Shown: positions 42,970 through 51,404, numbered from the stretch's first letter. The stretch: 64,000 nucleotides of DNA from Jiangella gansuensis DSM 44835 (GCF_000515395.1 NZ_KI911782.1:721090-785089); one strand, 5' to 3'. Numbers and translations are program-made. The notes: generated from the sequence alone by a model not told the origin.

Positions 42970-43045
42970 CGGCTGGCTGATGCCTGCCGCGCTGGCGTCG
43001 GCGGTCGAGTCGGAACGCTGCGGTATGGGGACCCCCTGCTGGGCC

Positions 43046-43080
43046 GGCGGCCGGATACGTCACGAAACGTACCGGCCGCC
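43046..43080 (-). terminator. Hairpin between the two subtilase genes
   Basis: GGCGGCCGGATACGT (43046-43060) pairs with ACGTACCGGCCGCC (43067-43080), a 14-bp stem with one bulged base and a 6-base loop. No U-run follows on either strand. It may end or attenuate transcription from protease B into A, or stabilise RNA ends. Confidence 0.5.
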
Positions 43081-43119
43081 GAACCGTTGATCAAGGGGCC
43101 AATCGCGATGGTGGACGCG

Positions 43120-44343
43120 TCAGAGGATCAGCCGCGGGCCGGTCTCCGGCAGCGCCCCGATCGCCGCCTCCTGCAGCACGATGTGCCGAGCCACCCGCGC
43201 GTCGACGTCACGTTCGACCATCCGGCGTGCGATCAGACCAGCGACCACGGGGGTCGCGAACGACGTGCCCGACCACACCGCGTGCCCGTTGGTGAAGGCC
43301 GCCGAGGTCTTGTCGACGTACGTGTACGTCCCGTTCGGGAATGGGACGAGGGCGCTCTCACCCGAGACGTACGCGTCGACCCAGTAGCCGAAGTTCGACC
43401 ACGACGTGCGCGCGTCGCCGCCGCGGGTCAGCGAGCCCACGGCCGTGGTCCAGCTGTACGCCGCCGGCCAGAACGGCACGTCCGTTCCGTGGTTACCGGC
43501 CGCGGCGACGACCACCGTCTGCGGATGCCGGCTGAGCACCCGCCGGTAGAACATGTCGAACGCCTTCGGGGTGTTGCCGGGGCGTGCGTAGAGGCCGGCC
43601 TGCACGCTGACGACGTCGACGCCGGCCCGCACGACGCGTTCCAGGTCCGCGACGATGGCCAGCTCGTCGACCGCGCCGCCGATCAGACAGTCTCGCACCT
43701 CCACACTCACCGACCGGGAACCGGAGACCGCGAGCAGCCGGGCAGTCGCCGCGGTGCCGTGTCCGCCGTAGGGCTGGATCCGGTCGGTGCCCGGCGCGTA
43801 GACGTCGTCGTCGACCTCGTACGTGCGGACCGCCGAGAACCGCTCGAAGCCGGACTCCTTCGCGAGATCGGGAAGGAAACCGGTGTCGATGACGGCTACT
43901 CGCGCATCGCCAGGGCCTATTGGCTCGCCAAGTTCCGGAATGGGCCCATACGCGGCCAACGGCTCGGTCGCGGGACACATCACGGCGTGGGACTGAGCAT
44001 CCAGGACGTGGTTGGGCGCCACGATCCGCTCGTCGCCCAGCGACTCGGCCAGTTTGTCGGCGACCTCGGCGGCATCCGTCTCGGAAACGTGGAGGATGAC
44101 CAGGCCGACGGGTCCTTCTAAAACTTCAGGCCGGTCGAGGCGCAGTTCCTCGAACGCGGCCAGCACGACATCGAGATCTCGCTCATCACAGATCAGCTGG
44201 CCCTGACGATAGAGGTACTCGATCTCGGTCTCGTCGCGATTCCACCGTGCGGCGAGCTCGAACCCCCGGTCCTTCGAGCGGCGAGCGCTGTTTTCCCGTA
44301 AGCGCTCGAACTCCAGGTGTAGCCGTTCGCGGTCGTGTTGCAT
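43120..44343 (-). CDS. Intracellular subtilisin-like (S8) protease B (407 aa)
   Basis: A paralog of protease A. The triad is Asp153 in VAVIDTGF, His195 in QPYGGHGTAATARLL and Ser361 in WSGTSFATPVVAG, with Asn284 in VAAAGNHG. The N-terminal domain matches A segment by segment (RWNRDETEIEYLYRQGQLIC, DLDVVLAAFEEL, LVILHVSETDAAEVADKL, APNHVLDAQSHAVMCPATEP). No signal peptide. ATG 44343 follows AGGGGGAA and is chosen because any longer frame would run into the divergent CHAT gene. The 53-base gap to that gene must contain both promoters. Confidence 0.87.
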   Translation of the reverse strand: MQHDRERLHLEFERLRENSARRSKDRGFELAARWNRDETEIEYLYRQGQLICDERDLDVVLAAFEELRLDRPEVLEGPVGLVILHVSETDAAEVADKLAESLGDERIVAPNHVLDAQSHAVMCPATEPLAAYGPIPELGEPIGPGDARVAVIDTGFLPDLAKESGFERFSAVRTYEVDDDVYAPGTDRIQPYGGHGTAATARLLAVSGSRSVSVEVRDCLIGGAVDELAIVADLERVVRAGVDVVSVQAGLYARPGNTPKAFDMFYRRVLSRHPQTVVVAAAGNHGTDVPFWPAAYSWTTAVGSLTRGGDARTSWSNFGYWVDAYVSGESALVPFPNGTYTYVDKTSAAFTNGHAVWSGTSFATPVVAGLIARRMVERDVDARVARHIVLQEAAIGALPETGPRLIL

Positions 44344-44396
44344 CGGATTCCCCCTACCGTGATTCGGACAAACGACTACATGTCTAGCATCAGCAC
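44344..44396. promoter_or_regulatory. Divergent promoter region, protease B / TPR-CHAT
   Basis: Only 53 bases separate the two start codons, so the promoters overlap. On the plus strand TAGCAT lies about 6 bases before GTG 44397, suiting a -10 box of a leaderless mRNA. A single regulator or promoter clearance could switch both units together. Confidence 0.45.
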
Positions 44397-47000
44397 GTGG
44401 GCACCGGAAGTACGACGACGACATCGGGCGCGGCCGACCTGCCCAGTCTTGCCATGTCGCATCCTCGGGACGCCCGTCGTCGAGCAGAGGACCTGCTGCG
44501 CAGAGGCGCATCGGGCCTCGATCTGACGTTCGCTCTCCAAGCGCTCGCCATCGTCGAACGTGAGGAGGGGCGGACATCGCACGCCATCGCAGCCGCGCGT
44601 CGTGGCATCGCTGTCAGCCGTCGAAACAAGCTCACGGCCAGGGAATCCGACCTTGAGGCGAGTCTTGGTACGATTCTTTGCCTTGCCGGGAAAAGGGCAT
44701 CTGCGCTACGCGCATTCGAGCGCGCATTGGCGTCGACCGATGACTCTGAACGAGCACGGATTCTCGTCCGGCGGAGTGGCGCACTCCTTCATCTCGGTGA
44801 GTTTGCCTGGGCCCTCCGGGATGGGTGCGACGCAGCAAAGATGCTGGCTCGTGACGGCGAAGTCACCTGGGAAGCTGGTGCCCGGGCCAACATCGCGTAT
44901 GCCTTGCATGGCCTGGGTCAATACACCGAAGCTGACAGCCAACTCGCACTGGCCCAGAACCTTGCTCGGAGGGGGCAGCAGGACTATGTCGCCGCGATTA
45001 TCGTCAACAACCGCGGTGACAACGCGCACCGCCGCGGTGATCTTCCTCGCGCGCTGCGGCTGTTCTATGAAGCGAGAGAGCAGTTCGAACAGCTTGGCGT
45101 CGTGCCGCCGGAGGTGGTGCGGGACCTGGCCGTCGTCCAGTTGGCGGCGGGGTTGACCGAGGACGCCGCAGCCACCGCCGACGAGATGGTGGCCAGGCTG
45201 GAGAGCACCCGTGACGCCGCCCTGCGCAGGGCGGACGGGTTCATCGCGGCCGCCATCGTGCACCTGGCCGCCGGCAATCCCGAGCGGGCCGTCGACCTCG
45301 CCAGACGTGCCGCCCGGTCCAGCGCGCGGCAGGGGCACGTCGACGCCGAGCGGCACGCACGCGTCGTCGTCCTCAGGGCGCAGGCGGCCACCGGGAAGGT
45401 CACCAAGCGCCATGCGAAGGCCGCCGCCGAGCTGGCGGCGGAGCTGACCGATCGGTATTCGTCCGAGCGGTTGGACGCTCTGGTGCTGGCCGGACGCATG
45501 GCGCTCACGGCCGGGCTGCCCGAGCTGGCGGCGCAGAATCTGCGGACCGCCGCGGCTGCCCGTCACCGCGGGTCGGCGTTGCGCCGGGCTTCGGCGTGGT
45601 ACGCGCAGGCGCTGCTGGCCGACCAGCAGGGCGACCGGCGCGGCATGCTGGCCGCGTGTGCGCGCGGGCTGGACGTGCTCGATGCGCATGCGGTGTCGTT
45701 GGGCGCCACCGAGCTGCGGGCCCGGGCCACCGTGCACGGCACCGACCTGGCGATCCTGGCGACCCGTCGCGTGGCGTTGGACGGGACAGCGCGTGAGCTG
45801 CTGCGCTGGACGGAGCGGTGGCGCGGCACCCTGCATTCGCTGCCGTGGCCGGACGCCCGGTCCGACGGCGAGTTGGCGGCCGAGTTGGGCCGGCTGCGGT
45901 CGGTGGAGAGTGTGCTCGGCACGGGCGGCGACTCCGAGGCCGAGCGGCGCCGGGTGGAGGAGCGTATCCGCCGGCACGTGCACGGCCGGGCGGGCGACAG
46001 CACCGGCCGAAGGCGACGGTTCGGCGTCGGCGAACTGCTCGACACGCTGGGCGATCGGACGCTGGTGAGCATCGTCGGCGTCAAGGGCGAGCGGTTCCAC
46101 CTGGTCGTGGCCAGGAACGGGCGGCTGCGGCACCTGGTCGCGGGGCGGGTCGCCGGTGCGCTGGAGGAGGTCGAGTACGCCCGGTTCGCGCTGCGGGGTG
46201 CGGCACTGGCAGCCGACGTCGTCGCCGGCCCGCTGCTCGCCGCGGCCGAACCCGGCCTCGCCCGGCTACAGGAGACCATGCTCGGCCCGGTGGCCGCCGA
46301 GCTCGGCGACGGCCCGGTGGTGCTGGTCCCGCCGTCGACGATGCAGGCGATCCCGTGGGGTGCGTTGCCGGCGTTGCGGGACCGGGACGTCACCGTCGCC
46401 CCGTCGGCGGCGGCCTGGCTGCGGGCCCGTACCAGTGCGCCGCCGGTACGCCAGCGGGTCGCGCTGATCGCCGGCGCCGATCTCGCGTCCTCCGGTGCCG
46501 AGGTGGGTGTGCTGGCCAGCACCTATCCGGACGCGACGGTGCTGGCCGGCGACGGCGCTACGGCTGACGCCGCCCTGGCCGCGCTCGACGGCGCGTGGCT
46601 GGCACACATCGGAGCGCATGGGCGGTTCCGCGGCGACAATCCCATGTTCTCGGCGCTGGAGCTGTCCGACGGGCCGTTGACGGTGTTCGACCTGGAGCGG
46701 CTGGCCGCGCCGCCGTACCGGCTGCTCCTGACCGCCTGTGAGTCCGGGGTCGGCTCGCCCACCGGGGCGGACGAACTGCTCGGTTTCACGACGTCGCTGT
46801 CGGCGTTGGGCACCGCGGGCCTGCTGGCCAGTGTCGTCCCCGTCAGTGACGCCGCGAGCGTCGACCTCAGCCTGACGGTGCACGAGCGGCTACGGGCCGG
46901 CGACGACCTCAGTGCCGCCCTGCTCGCGGCGCGGCGGTCGGCGTCCGACCCGCGTGGCCGGGCGACGGCGTGGGCGTTCCTGGCACTCGGCGCGGCGTGA
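44397..47000 (+). CDS. TPR-CHAT domain protein (caspase-like protease, 867 aa)
   Basis: Residues about 20-480 are helical TPR-like repeats (DLTFALQALAIVEREEG, RASALRAFERALAST, ARANIAYALHGLGQYTEAD, GDLPRALRLFYEAREQFEQ). Residues about 570-867 are a CHAT domain, a caspase-fold cysteine protease: the catalytic His741 is in HIGAHGRFRGDNPMFS and Cys781 in LLLTACESGVGSPTGADELL. Both residues are present, so it should be active. CHAT proteases are usually triggered through their repeat domain and cleave one or few partners; TPR-CHAT with a type III-E CRISPR effector is a known example. Here no CRISPR genes are near, and the divergent S8 proteases are the obvious candidate partners. GTG 44397 looks leaderless. 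Confidence 0.88.
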   Translation: MGTGSTTTTSGAADLPSLAMSHPRDARRRAEDLLRRGASGLDLTFALQALAIVEREEGRTSHAIAAARRGIAVSRRNKLTARESDLEASLGTILCLAGKRASALRAFERALASTDDSERARILVRRSGALLHLGEFAWALRDGCDAAKMLARDGEVTWEAGARANIAYALHGLGQYTEADSQLALAQNLARRGQQDYVAAIIVNNRGDNAHRRGDLPRALRLFYEAREQFEQLGVVPPEVVRDLAVVQLAAGLTEDAAATADEMVARLESTRDAALRRADGFIAAAIVHLAAGNPERAVDLARRAARSSARQGHVDAERHARVVVLRAQAATGKVTKRHAKAAAELAAELTDRYSSERLDALVLAGRMALTAGLPELAAQNLRTAAAARHRGSALRRASAWYAQALLADQQGDRRGMLAACARGLDVLDAHAVSLGATELRARATVHGTDLAILATRRVALDGTARELLRWTERWRGTLHSLPWPDARSDGELAAELGRLRSVESVLGTGGDSEAERRRVEERIRRHVHGRAGDSTGRRRRFGVGELLDTLGDRTLVSIVGVKGERFHLVVARNGRLRHLVAGRVAGALEEVEYARFALRGAALAADVVAGPLLAAAEPGLARLQETMLGPVAAELGDGPVVLVPPSTMQAIPWGALPALRDRDVTVAPSAAAWLRARTSAPPVRQRVALIAGADLASSGAEVGVLASTYPDATVLAGDGATADAALAALDGAWLAHIGAHGRFRGDNPMFSALELSDGPLTVFDLERLAAPPYRLLLTACESGVGSPTGADELLGFTTSLSALGTAGLLASVVPVSDAASVDLSLTVHERLRAGDDLSAALLAARRSASDPRGRATAWAFLALGAA

Positions 47001-47078
47001 CGGTGGGTGAACAACGGATGTCACCAAGAGTGATCCGCATTACACGAATGTCATCAATCCACGCGTATGGTGACTCGG

Positions 47079-47693
47079 ATGGGCCTCGTGATCGGATTCG
47101 ACCTCGATCTGACGCTGGTCGATTCTGCTGACGGCATCGTGGCATCGATGACGGAGGCCGCCCGGCGTGTCGGCACCACGATCGAGCCCCAGGACCTCCG
47201 GCCGCTGATCGGCCTCCCGCTCGACGTCACGATGCGCACGTTCCTCGATGAGCAACGCGCCGAGGAAGCCAAGCACATCTACCGGGCCATTTACCCCGAG
47301 ATCGGCATCCCCGCCACGAAGGCGCTGCCCGGCACGGCCGAGGCGATCGACGCCATCCACCACCACCGCGGCAAGGTCATCGTCGTCAGCGCGAAAATCG
47401 AGTCGGCGGTGCGGGCGGTACTTGCCCACGTCGGCCTGCCGGTCGACGACGTCATCGGTGAGCGCTTCGCCGAGACGAAGGGCGCCGCACTGCGCGAACG
47501 CGACGCCGACGTCTATGTCGGCGACCACCCCGGCGACATGATCGGTGCCCGCTCCGCCGGCGTCTACGCCATCGGAGTCACCACCGGCTCGCACGACCCC
47601 GTGGCGCTGCGCGAGGCCGGCGCCGATGTCGTCTTCACCGACCTGCTCGACTTCCCGTACTGGCTCGACGACTTCGTCGGCAACCCGACCTGA
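47079..47693 (+). CDS. HAD-family phosphatase, phosphoglycolate-phosphatase-like (204 aa)
   Basis: A haloacid dehalogenase-fold hydrolase with a helical cap. Motif I is IGFDLDLTLVDSADG, motif II is KVIVVSAKIESAV, the motif III lysine is in AETKGAAL, and motif IV is DVYVGDHPGDMIGARSAG. The second Asp of motif I is present. It resembles phosphoglycolate and pyrophosphate phosphatases, but the substrate is open. ATG 47079 is preferred over 47067 because TATGGT (47066-47071) then forms a -10 box for a leaderless mRNA. Confidence 0.8.
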   Translation: MGLVIGFDLDLTLVDSADGIVASMTEAARRVGTTIEPQDLRPLIGLPLDVTMRTFLDEQRAEEAKHIYRAIYPEIGIPATKALPGTAEAIDAIHHHRGKVIVVSAKIESAVRAVLAHVGLPVDDVIGERFAETKGAALRERDADVYVGDHPGDMIGARSAGVYAIGVTTGSHDPVALREAGADVVFTDLLDFPYWLDDFVGNPT

Positions 47694-47793
47694 GCCGCGG
47701 TGGCCTCGGCCTGCGGACGGTATCCGTCGGCCGGGGCCGTTTGGATGAAGCTGCCCCGCGACGTTGTCGGTGGGGGCTGTTAGGGTCGTTCGT

Positions 47794-49722
47794 ATGTTCG
47801 GAAACGGCGGTCTGGGTGGTGCGTTGCGGCATGCTGGCCCTGCGGCGGCGGGTCTGGTTGCCCTCGACCCACAGACGGGGGCATGGGTGAGTTTCGACCC
47901 CGGCGAGCTGCCCGACGGTGACGCCGATGTGGCTGGTGGCATGTTGCCGGACGGGGTTCTCGACGACGAGTTGACCGCCCTGCTCGACGAGCACGCGCGC
48001 GAGCCGGCGCCGGTGGAGGAGACGCCTGCGGGGCCGGGGCTGGCGCAGGTCCTGGCCGGAGTGCAGGTGGGGGTGGTGTCGACGTATGAGGTGGTGGAGG
48101 CGGTCGCGGGATGGGCCCGGTTGATCGCGTGGGCGCAGGCCGGGCAGGCGGCGGCGGTGGCGGAGCTGACCACCCGCCCGGAGCTGCGGCCCGATGAGTG
48201 CGGGTACCGGTCGGTGAACCCGGTGTCGAACACTGCGGTCGAGGTGGCCGCGCGCACCATGTCCACGGTGCGGCAGGCGGAGAACCTGGTCGGGCACGCG
48301 GTGCAGCTGGTGCGCGACTTCCCCGCCACCCACCAGGTCCTGGCGGGCGGGGTGATCGATGAGCGCCGCGCGAAGGTGATCACCGCCGAGCTGGGCGGAC
48401 AGGACAAAGACGTGCGGCGGCGGGTGGAGGCGGCGGTGCTGCCGGTGGCGCCGGTGCTGGACTCGGTGGCGCTGCGCCGCCGCATCCAGCAGGTGTTGCA
48501 CGAGTTGGCGCCGGTCCAGACCGAGCAGCGGTGCCGGGAAGCCAGGCAGCGGCGCGAGGTCACGGTCACCCCGGCACCGGATGCGATGGCCTATCTGGAG
48601 GCGTTCCTGCCCGCGGAGGATGCGATGGCGGTGAAGACGGTCCTGGACGCCGCGGCCGGCACCCTGAAACGCCGCGACCGTGCCGCCGGGCAGGGGGTGC
48701 GTACGGCGGCGCAGTGTCGCGCGGACGCGCTCGCGGCGCTGGCCTGGGCGGCGCTGGACACCCAACACATCGGCCCCGGTCCCTGCCCCGGCGGCAACCC
48801 GGACTCGCGTGGGGTACCGGGCCCGGTCACGTCCACGGCGCCGGAACCACGCCCAGCCCCGAGACTGGCCTCGCCGCCGGGTCCCGGGCAGGTCGCGCCC
48901 GGAGCGTCGGGCACGGCCGCGGCGGGGATGATGCATCGGCCCGGCTGTCCCTGCCGCTGCGACCGTGGACACGACACCTCCGAGACGCCGGAGCTCACAC
49001 AGGCAGACGCCGGCGCCGCACCGCCACCGCCGGGTGCGGCGGGACCACCGCAGCCGGGTGAGGCTGGCGTGTCGTTGCCGGGCATGGCCGGCCCCTCCTT
49101 GCCGCGGGAGGGGGTGGCGATTCCGCTCGCGTCGGCTCAGGGGCGGGCGGTGGCGGTGCAGGTGACGTTCCCGTTCGGGTCACTGGCCGGGCTCGCCGAC
49201 GAGCCCGCGCACCTGGACGGCTACGGCCCCATCCCCGCCCCCATCGCCCGGCACCTGGCCGCCGCCGGGGTCTGGCAGTGGGTGGCCACTGACCCGGCCA
49301 GCGGCCGCTACGTCGACCACGGCCACACCCGCTACCGACCCTCCCGGGCACTCATCGAGCAGGTCGTGCTGCGCGACCGGACCTGCCGGACCCCCGGCTG
49401 CCACCGCTCAGCATCCCGCTGCGACATCGACCACGTCGTCGCCCACGCCGCCGGCGGCCCCACGGCGGCGTGCAACTGTCAGGCGTTGTGCCGGACACAT
49501 CACCTGCTCAAACACCGCGGCCGCTGGCACGTGCGGCAGGGTCCCGACGGTGTCACCGTGTGGACCAGCCCCACCGGGCACACCTACCGCAAACCACCCG
49601 AAACCGTCGGCCCCACCGGCCCCGACCACCCGGCCGCGCAACGAACCGGGCCCGACACCGCCGGCGACCAGAGCGACCACGCCGGCCCGCCACCCGATCC
49701 GGACGACACGCCACCGTACTGA
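47794..49722 (+). CDS. DUF222/13E12-type HNH endonuclease domain protein (642 aa)
   Basis: The long N-terminal part is the DUF222 (13E12 repeat) domain, with helices around VVEAVAGWARLIAWAQAGQAAAVAEL and the recurring RTMSTVRQAENLV. A Pro/Gly-rich low-complexity stretch of about 110 residues follows (about 335-450). The C-terminus has the HNH motif CRTPGCHRSASRCDIDHVVAH and then CQALCRTHHLLKH, with all metal ligands. The family is present in many copies in mycobacteria and related actinobacteria, and its function is unknown; spread like a selfish nuclease is suspected. ATG 47794 follows TTAGGGT at the -10 distance, so the mRNA is probably leaderless. Confidence 0.85.
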   Translation: MFGNGGLGGALRHAGPAAAGLVALDPQTGAWVSFDPGELPDGDADVAGGMLPDGVLDDELTALLDEHAREPAPVEETPAGPGLAQVLAGVQVGVVSTYEVVEAVAGWARLIAWAQAGQAAAVAELTTRPELRPDECGYRSVNPVSNTAVEVAARTMSTVRQAENLVGHAVQLVRDFPATHQVLAGGVIDERRAKVITAELGGQDKDVRRRVEAAVLPVAPVLDSVALRRRIQQVLHELAPVQTEQRCREARQRREVTVTPAPDAMAYLEAFLPAEDAMAVKTVLDAAAGTLKRRDRAAGQGVRTAAQCRADALAALAWAALDTQHIGPGPCPGGNPDSRGVPGPVTSTAPEPRPAPRLASPPGPGQVAPGASGTAAAGMMHRPGCPCRCDRGHDTSETPELTQADAGAAPPPPGAAGPPQPGEAGVSLPGMAGPSLPREGVAIPLASAQGRAVAVQVTFPFGSLAGLADEPAHLDGYGPIPAPIARHLAAAGVWQWVATDPASGRYVDHGHTRYRPSRALIEQVVLRDRTCRTPGCHRSASRCDIDHVVAHAAGGPTAACNCQALCRTHHLLKHRGRWHVRQGPDGVTVWTSPTGHTYRKPPETVGPTGPDHPAAQRTGPDTAGDQSDHAGPPPDPDDTPPY

Positions 49723-49729
49723 CCGCGGT

Positions 49730-50098
49730 TCACCGCACCAGGCGGTCTATCAGGCGGGCCAGCTCGGCCGCGGGGTCCTCCGTCAGCCCGGCGTGCACGG
49801 GCCCGGTCTGGACGATGGTGCTGCGCGGCGCGGTGAGCCAGCGGAACCGCTCGCCCGGCGCGGTGGCGGCAAGCGGGCCGGTGGGTGCCGCGCAGCTCTC
49901 GGCGAACGCCTGAACGGCGTCCACGATTGCCTCGACATCGGCCTGCGGGTCGAGTGCTCGCAGGCGGTCGTGGTCGACGTGTACGGCGGCGTCCAGGTAG
50001 CCGGAACGCTGGCTGTAGACGATCACTCCGACGTTGACGAACTCGGCCCGCTCGACCCGCGGCACCACGCGCAGCACGGCGTACTCGAACGGGATCAT
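49730..50098 (-). CDS. DUF3037 family protein (122 aa)
   Basis: A small soluble protein beginning MIPFEYAVLRVVPRVERAEF and VNVGVIVYSQ, the DUF3037 signature. ATG 50098 overlaps the stop of the HipA-like gene (ATGA). DUF3037 genes are repeatedly found directly after HipA-like kinase genes, so the two products probably act together, but the role is not known. Confidence 0.82.
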   Translation of the reverse strand: MIPFEYAVLRVVPRVERAEFVNVGVIVYSQRSGYLDAAVHVDHDRLRALDPQADVEAIVDAVQAFAESCAAPTGPLAATAPGERFRWLTAPRSTIVQTGPVHAGLTEDPAAELARLIDRLVR

Positions 50099-50886
50099 GC
50101 GGCAACCGCCGGCAGCCAGGAGGCCGACGCCGCGGCTCGGGCAGCCAAGTGGTCGACGTACAGCTCGCGGACCTGCGCGACCGACACGGTGCCCGGCGCC
50201 TCGGGCAGCCACGCATCCGGGACGATCGCCAGGATCTGCTCCAGCAGCTCGCGCGTCACCAGTGGCGCCAGCTCGGCGTCGACGGCGGCAAGGTGGCCGG
50301 CCGCGTGCCCGAGGACGTGGTCGTCGATGGGGTAGGGGCGGACCGCGAACGCCTCGGCGCCCGGCCACGTGTGCTGGAACAGCAGCGCGGCGCCGTGGTC
50401 GATGGCCCACAGCTCACCGTGCCAGGTCAGCAGGTTCGGGTTACGCCAGCTGCGGTCGACGTTGACGGTGAGGGCGTCCAGCCACAACACGCGGGCGGCG
50501 TCAACGACGTCTGCCGGACGGCTTCGGCCGTCGTACCCGAGCGCTCGCGGCAGGAAATCCATGCCGAGGTTGGTTCCGACGCTGGCCAACAGCAGCGCCT
50601 GGATCTCCGGATCCGGTTCGCGCCGCGCGATGGCCTCGTCGAGGTCGGCGAAGACGAGGTCGGGAACCCGCACGCCGAGCCGGCGGCCCAGCTCGCCGAC
50701 GACGATCTCCGCCACCAGGGTCTTCGGGCCCTGCCCGGCGCCGCTGAACTTGACGACGTAGGTGCCGAGATCGTCGGCCTCCACCAGCCCCGGCAACGAG
50801 CCGCCCTCGCGCAGCGGCTCGACGTATCGCACCGCCCGCACTCGGCGCAATGCGGCGACCGGTGCCGAGATCGGAATGTCGACCAT
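50095..50886 (-). CDS. HipA-like kinase family protein (263 aa)
   Basis: A shortened HipA/PI4K-like kinase fold: LGTYVVKFSGAGQGPKTLVAEIVVGELGRRL contains the ATP-lysine region, LWLDALTVNVDRSWRNPNLL the catalytic Asp and Asn loop, and LWAIDHGAALLFQ the metal-binding Asp. Classical HipA toxin has about 440 residues and pairs with the antitoxin HipB. Here no HipB-like gene is adjacent; the partner is DUF3037. Whether it phosphorylates a tRNA synthetase as HipA does is unknown. ATG 50886. Confidence 0.8.
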   Translation of the reverse strand: MVDIPISAPVAALRRVRAVRYVEPLREGGSLPGLVEADDLGTYVVKFSGAGQGPKTLVAEIVVGELGRRLGVRVPDLVFADLDEAIARREPDPEIQALLLASVGTNLGMDFLPRALGYDGRSRPADVVDAARVLWLDALTVNVDRSWRNPNLLTWHGELWAIDHGAALLFQHTWPGAEAFAVRPYPIDDHVLGHAAGHLAAVDAELAPLVTRELLEQILAIVPDAWLPEAPGTVSVAQVRELYVDHLAARAAASASWLPAVAA

Positions 50887-50964
50887 GAATGTCGACGGTA
50901 CGTCATGGATTGATCGCCCCCGGAGAGGCCAGCGGACCGCTGTCGGCCTTAGTCTTGGTGGCGT

Positions 50965-50980
50965 CTCCCGGTGACGGGAG
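50965..50980 (+). promoter_or_regulatory. Leader hairpin before the cold-shock gene
   Basis: CTCCCG (50965-50970) pairs with CGGGAG (50975-50980) over GTGA. The 3' arm merges into a strong ribosome-binding sequence (GGGAGGA) in front of an ATG at 50983 that opens a different frame, so the leader may fold in a temperature- or translation-dependent way. Confidence 0.4.
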
Positions 50981-51016
50981 GAATGTCCGAGTACCCCGAC
51001 ATGAACGAGGTCTGCC

Positions 51017-51400
51017 GTGCCAACGGGCAAGGTCAAGTTTTTCGACACCGAGAAGGGCTTCGGCTTCCTCTCGAAGGACGACGGCGGCGACGTCTTCGTC
51101 CATTCGTCCGCGCTTCCTGCCGGTGTGACCGCCCTCAAGCCCGGCCAGCGGGTCGAGTTCGGCGTGGCCGAGGGCCGGCGGGGCGAACAAGCCCTCTCGG
51201 TGCGGGTGCTGGACCCGCTGCCGTCGGTGTCGGCGGCCACCCGCAAGAAGCCCGACGACATGGTCACCATCGTCGAAGACCTCATCAAGCTGCTCGATGG
51301 CCTGTCGAACACGTACCGGCGCGGCCGGCACCCGGAGCAGAAGACGTCGCGGAAGGTGGCGACCGTCCTGCGTGCCGTCGCCGACGACCTCGACCTCTGA
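51017..51400 (+). CDS. Cold-shock domain protein with C-terminal extension (127 aa)
   Basis: Residues 1-66 are a cold-shock OB fold with RNP1 (KGFGFLSK) and RNP2 (DVFVHSSAL), which bind single-stranded RNA and DNA. Ordinary Csp proteins have about 67 residues; this one has about 60 more, forming predicted helices (KKPDDMVTIVEDLIKLLDGL, KTSRKVATVLRAVADDLDL). Such long forms are known in actinobacteria. GTG 51017 follows ACGAGG. An upstream ATG with a better ribosome-binding site lies in another frame. Confidence 0.88.
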   Translation: MPTGKVKFFDTEKGFGFLSKDDGGDVFVHSSALPAGVTALKPGQRVEFGVAEGRRGEQALSVRVLDPLPSVSAATRKKPDDMVTIVEDLIKLLDGLSNTYRRGRHPEQKTSRKVATVLRAVADDLDL

Positions 51401-51404
51401 CCCG

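Noticed and set aside
44344-44577. Longer N-terminus for protease B, reaching into the CHAT gene
   Set aside because: The added residues are antisense to the CHAT start and unlike protease A; ATG 44343 has a good ribosome-binding site.
41728-47000. Type III-E CRISPR (Craspase) locus suggested by TPR-CHAT
   Set aside because: No repeat array, gRAMP/Cas7-11, Csx30 or adaptation gene is present anywhere in the window.
49730-50886. Classical hipBA toxin-antitoxin system
   Set aside because: No HipB-like helix-turn-helix gene is adjacent and the kinase is much shorter than HipA.
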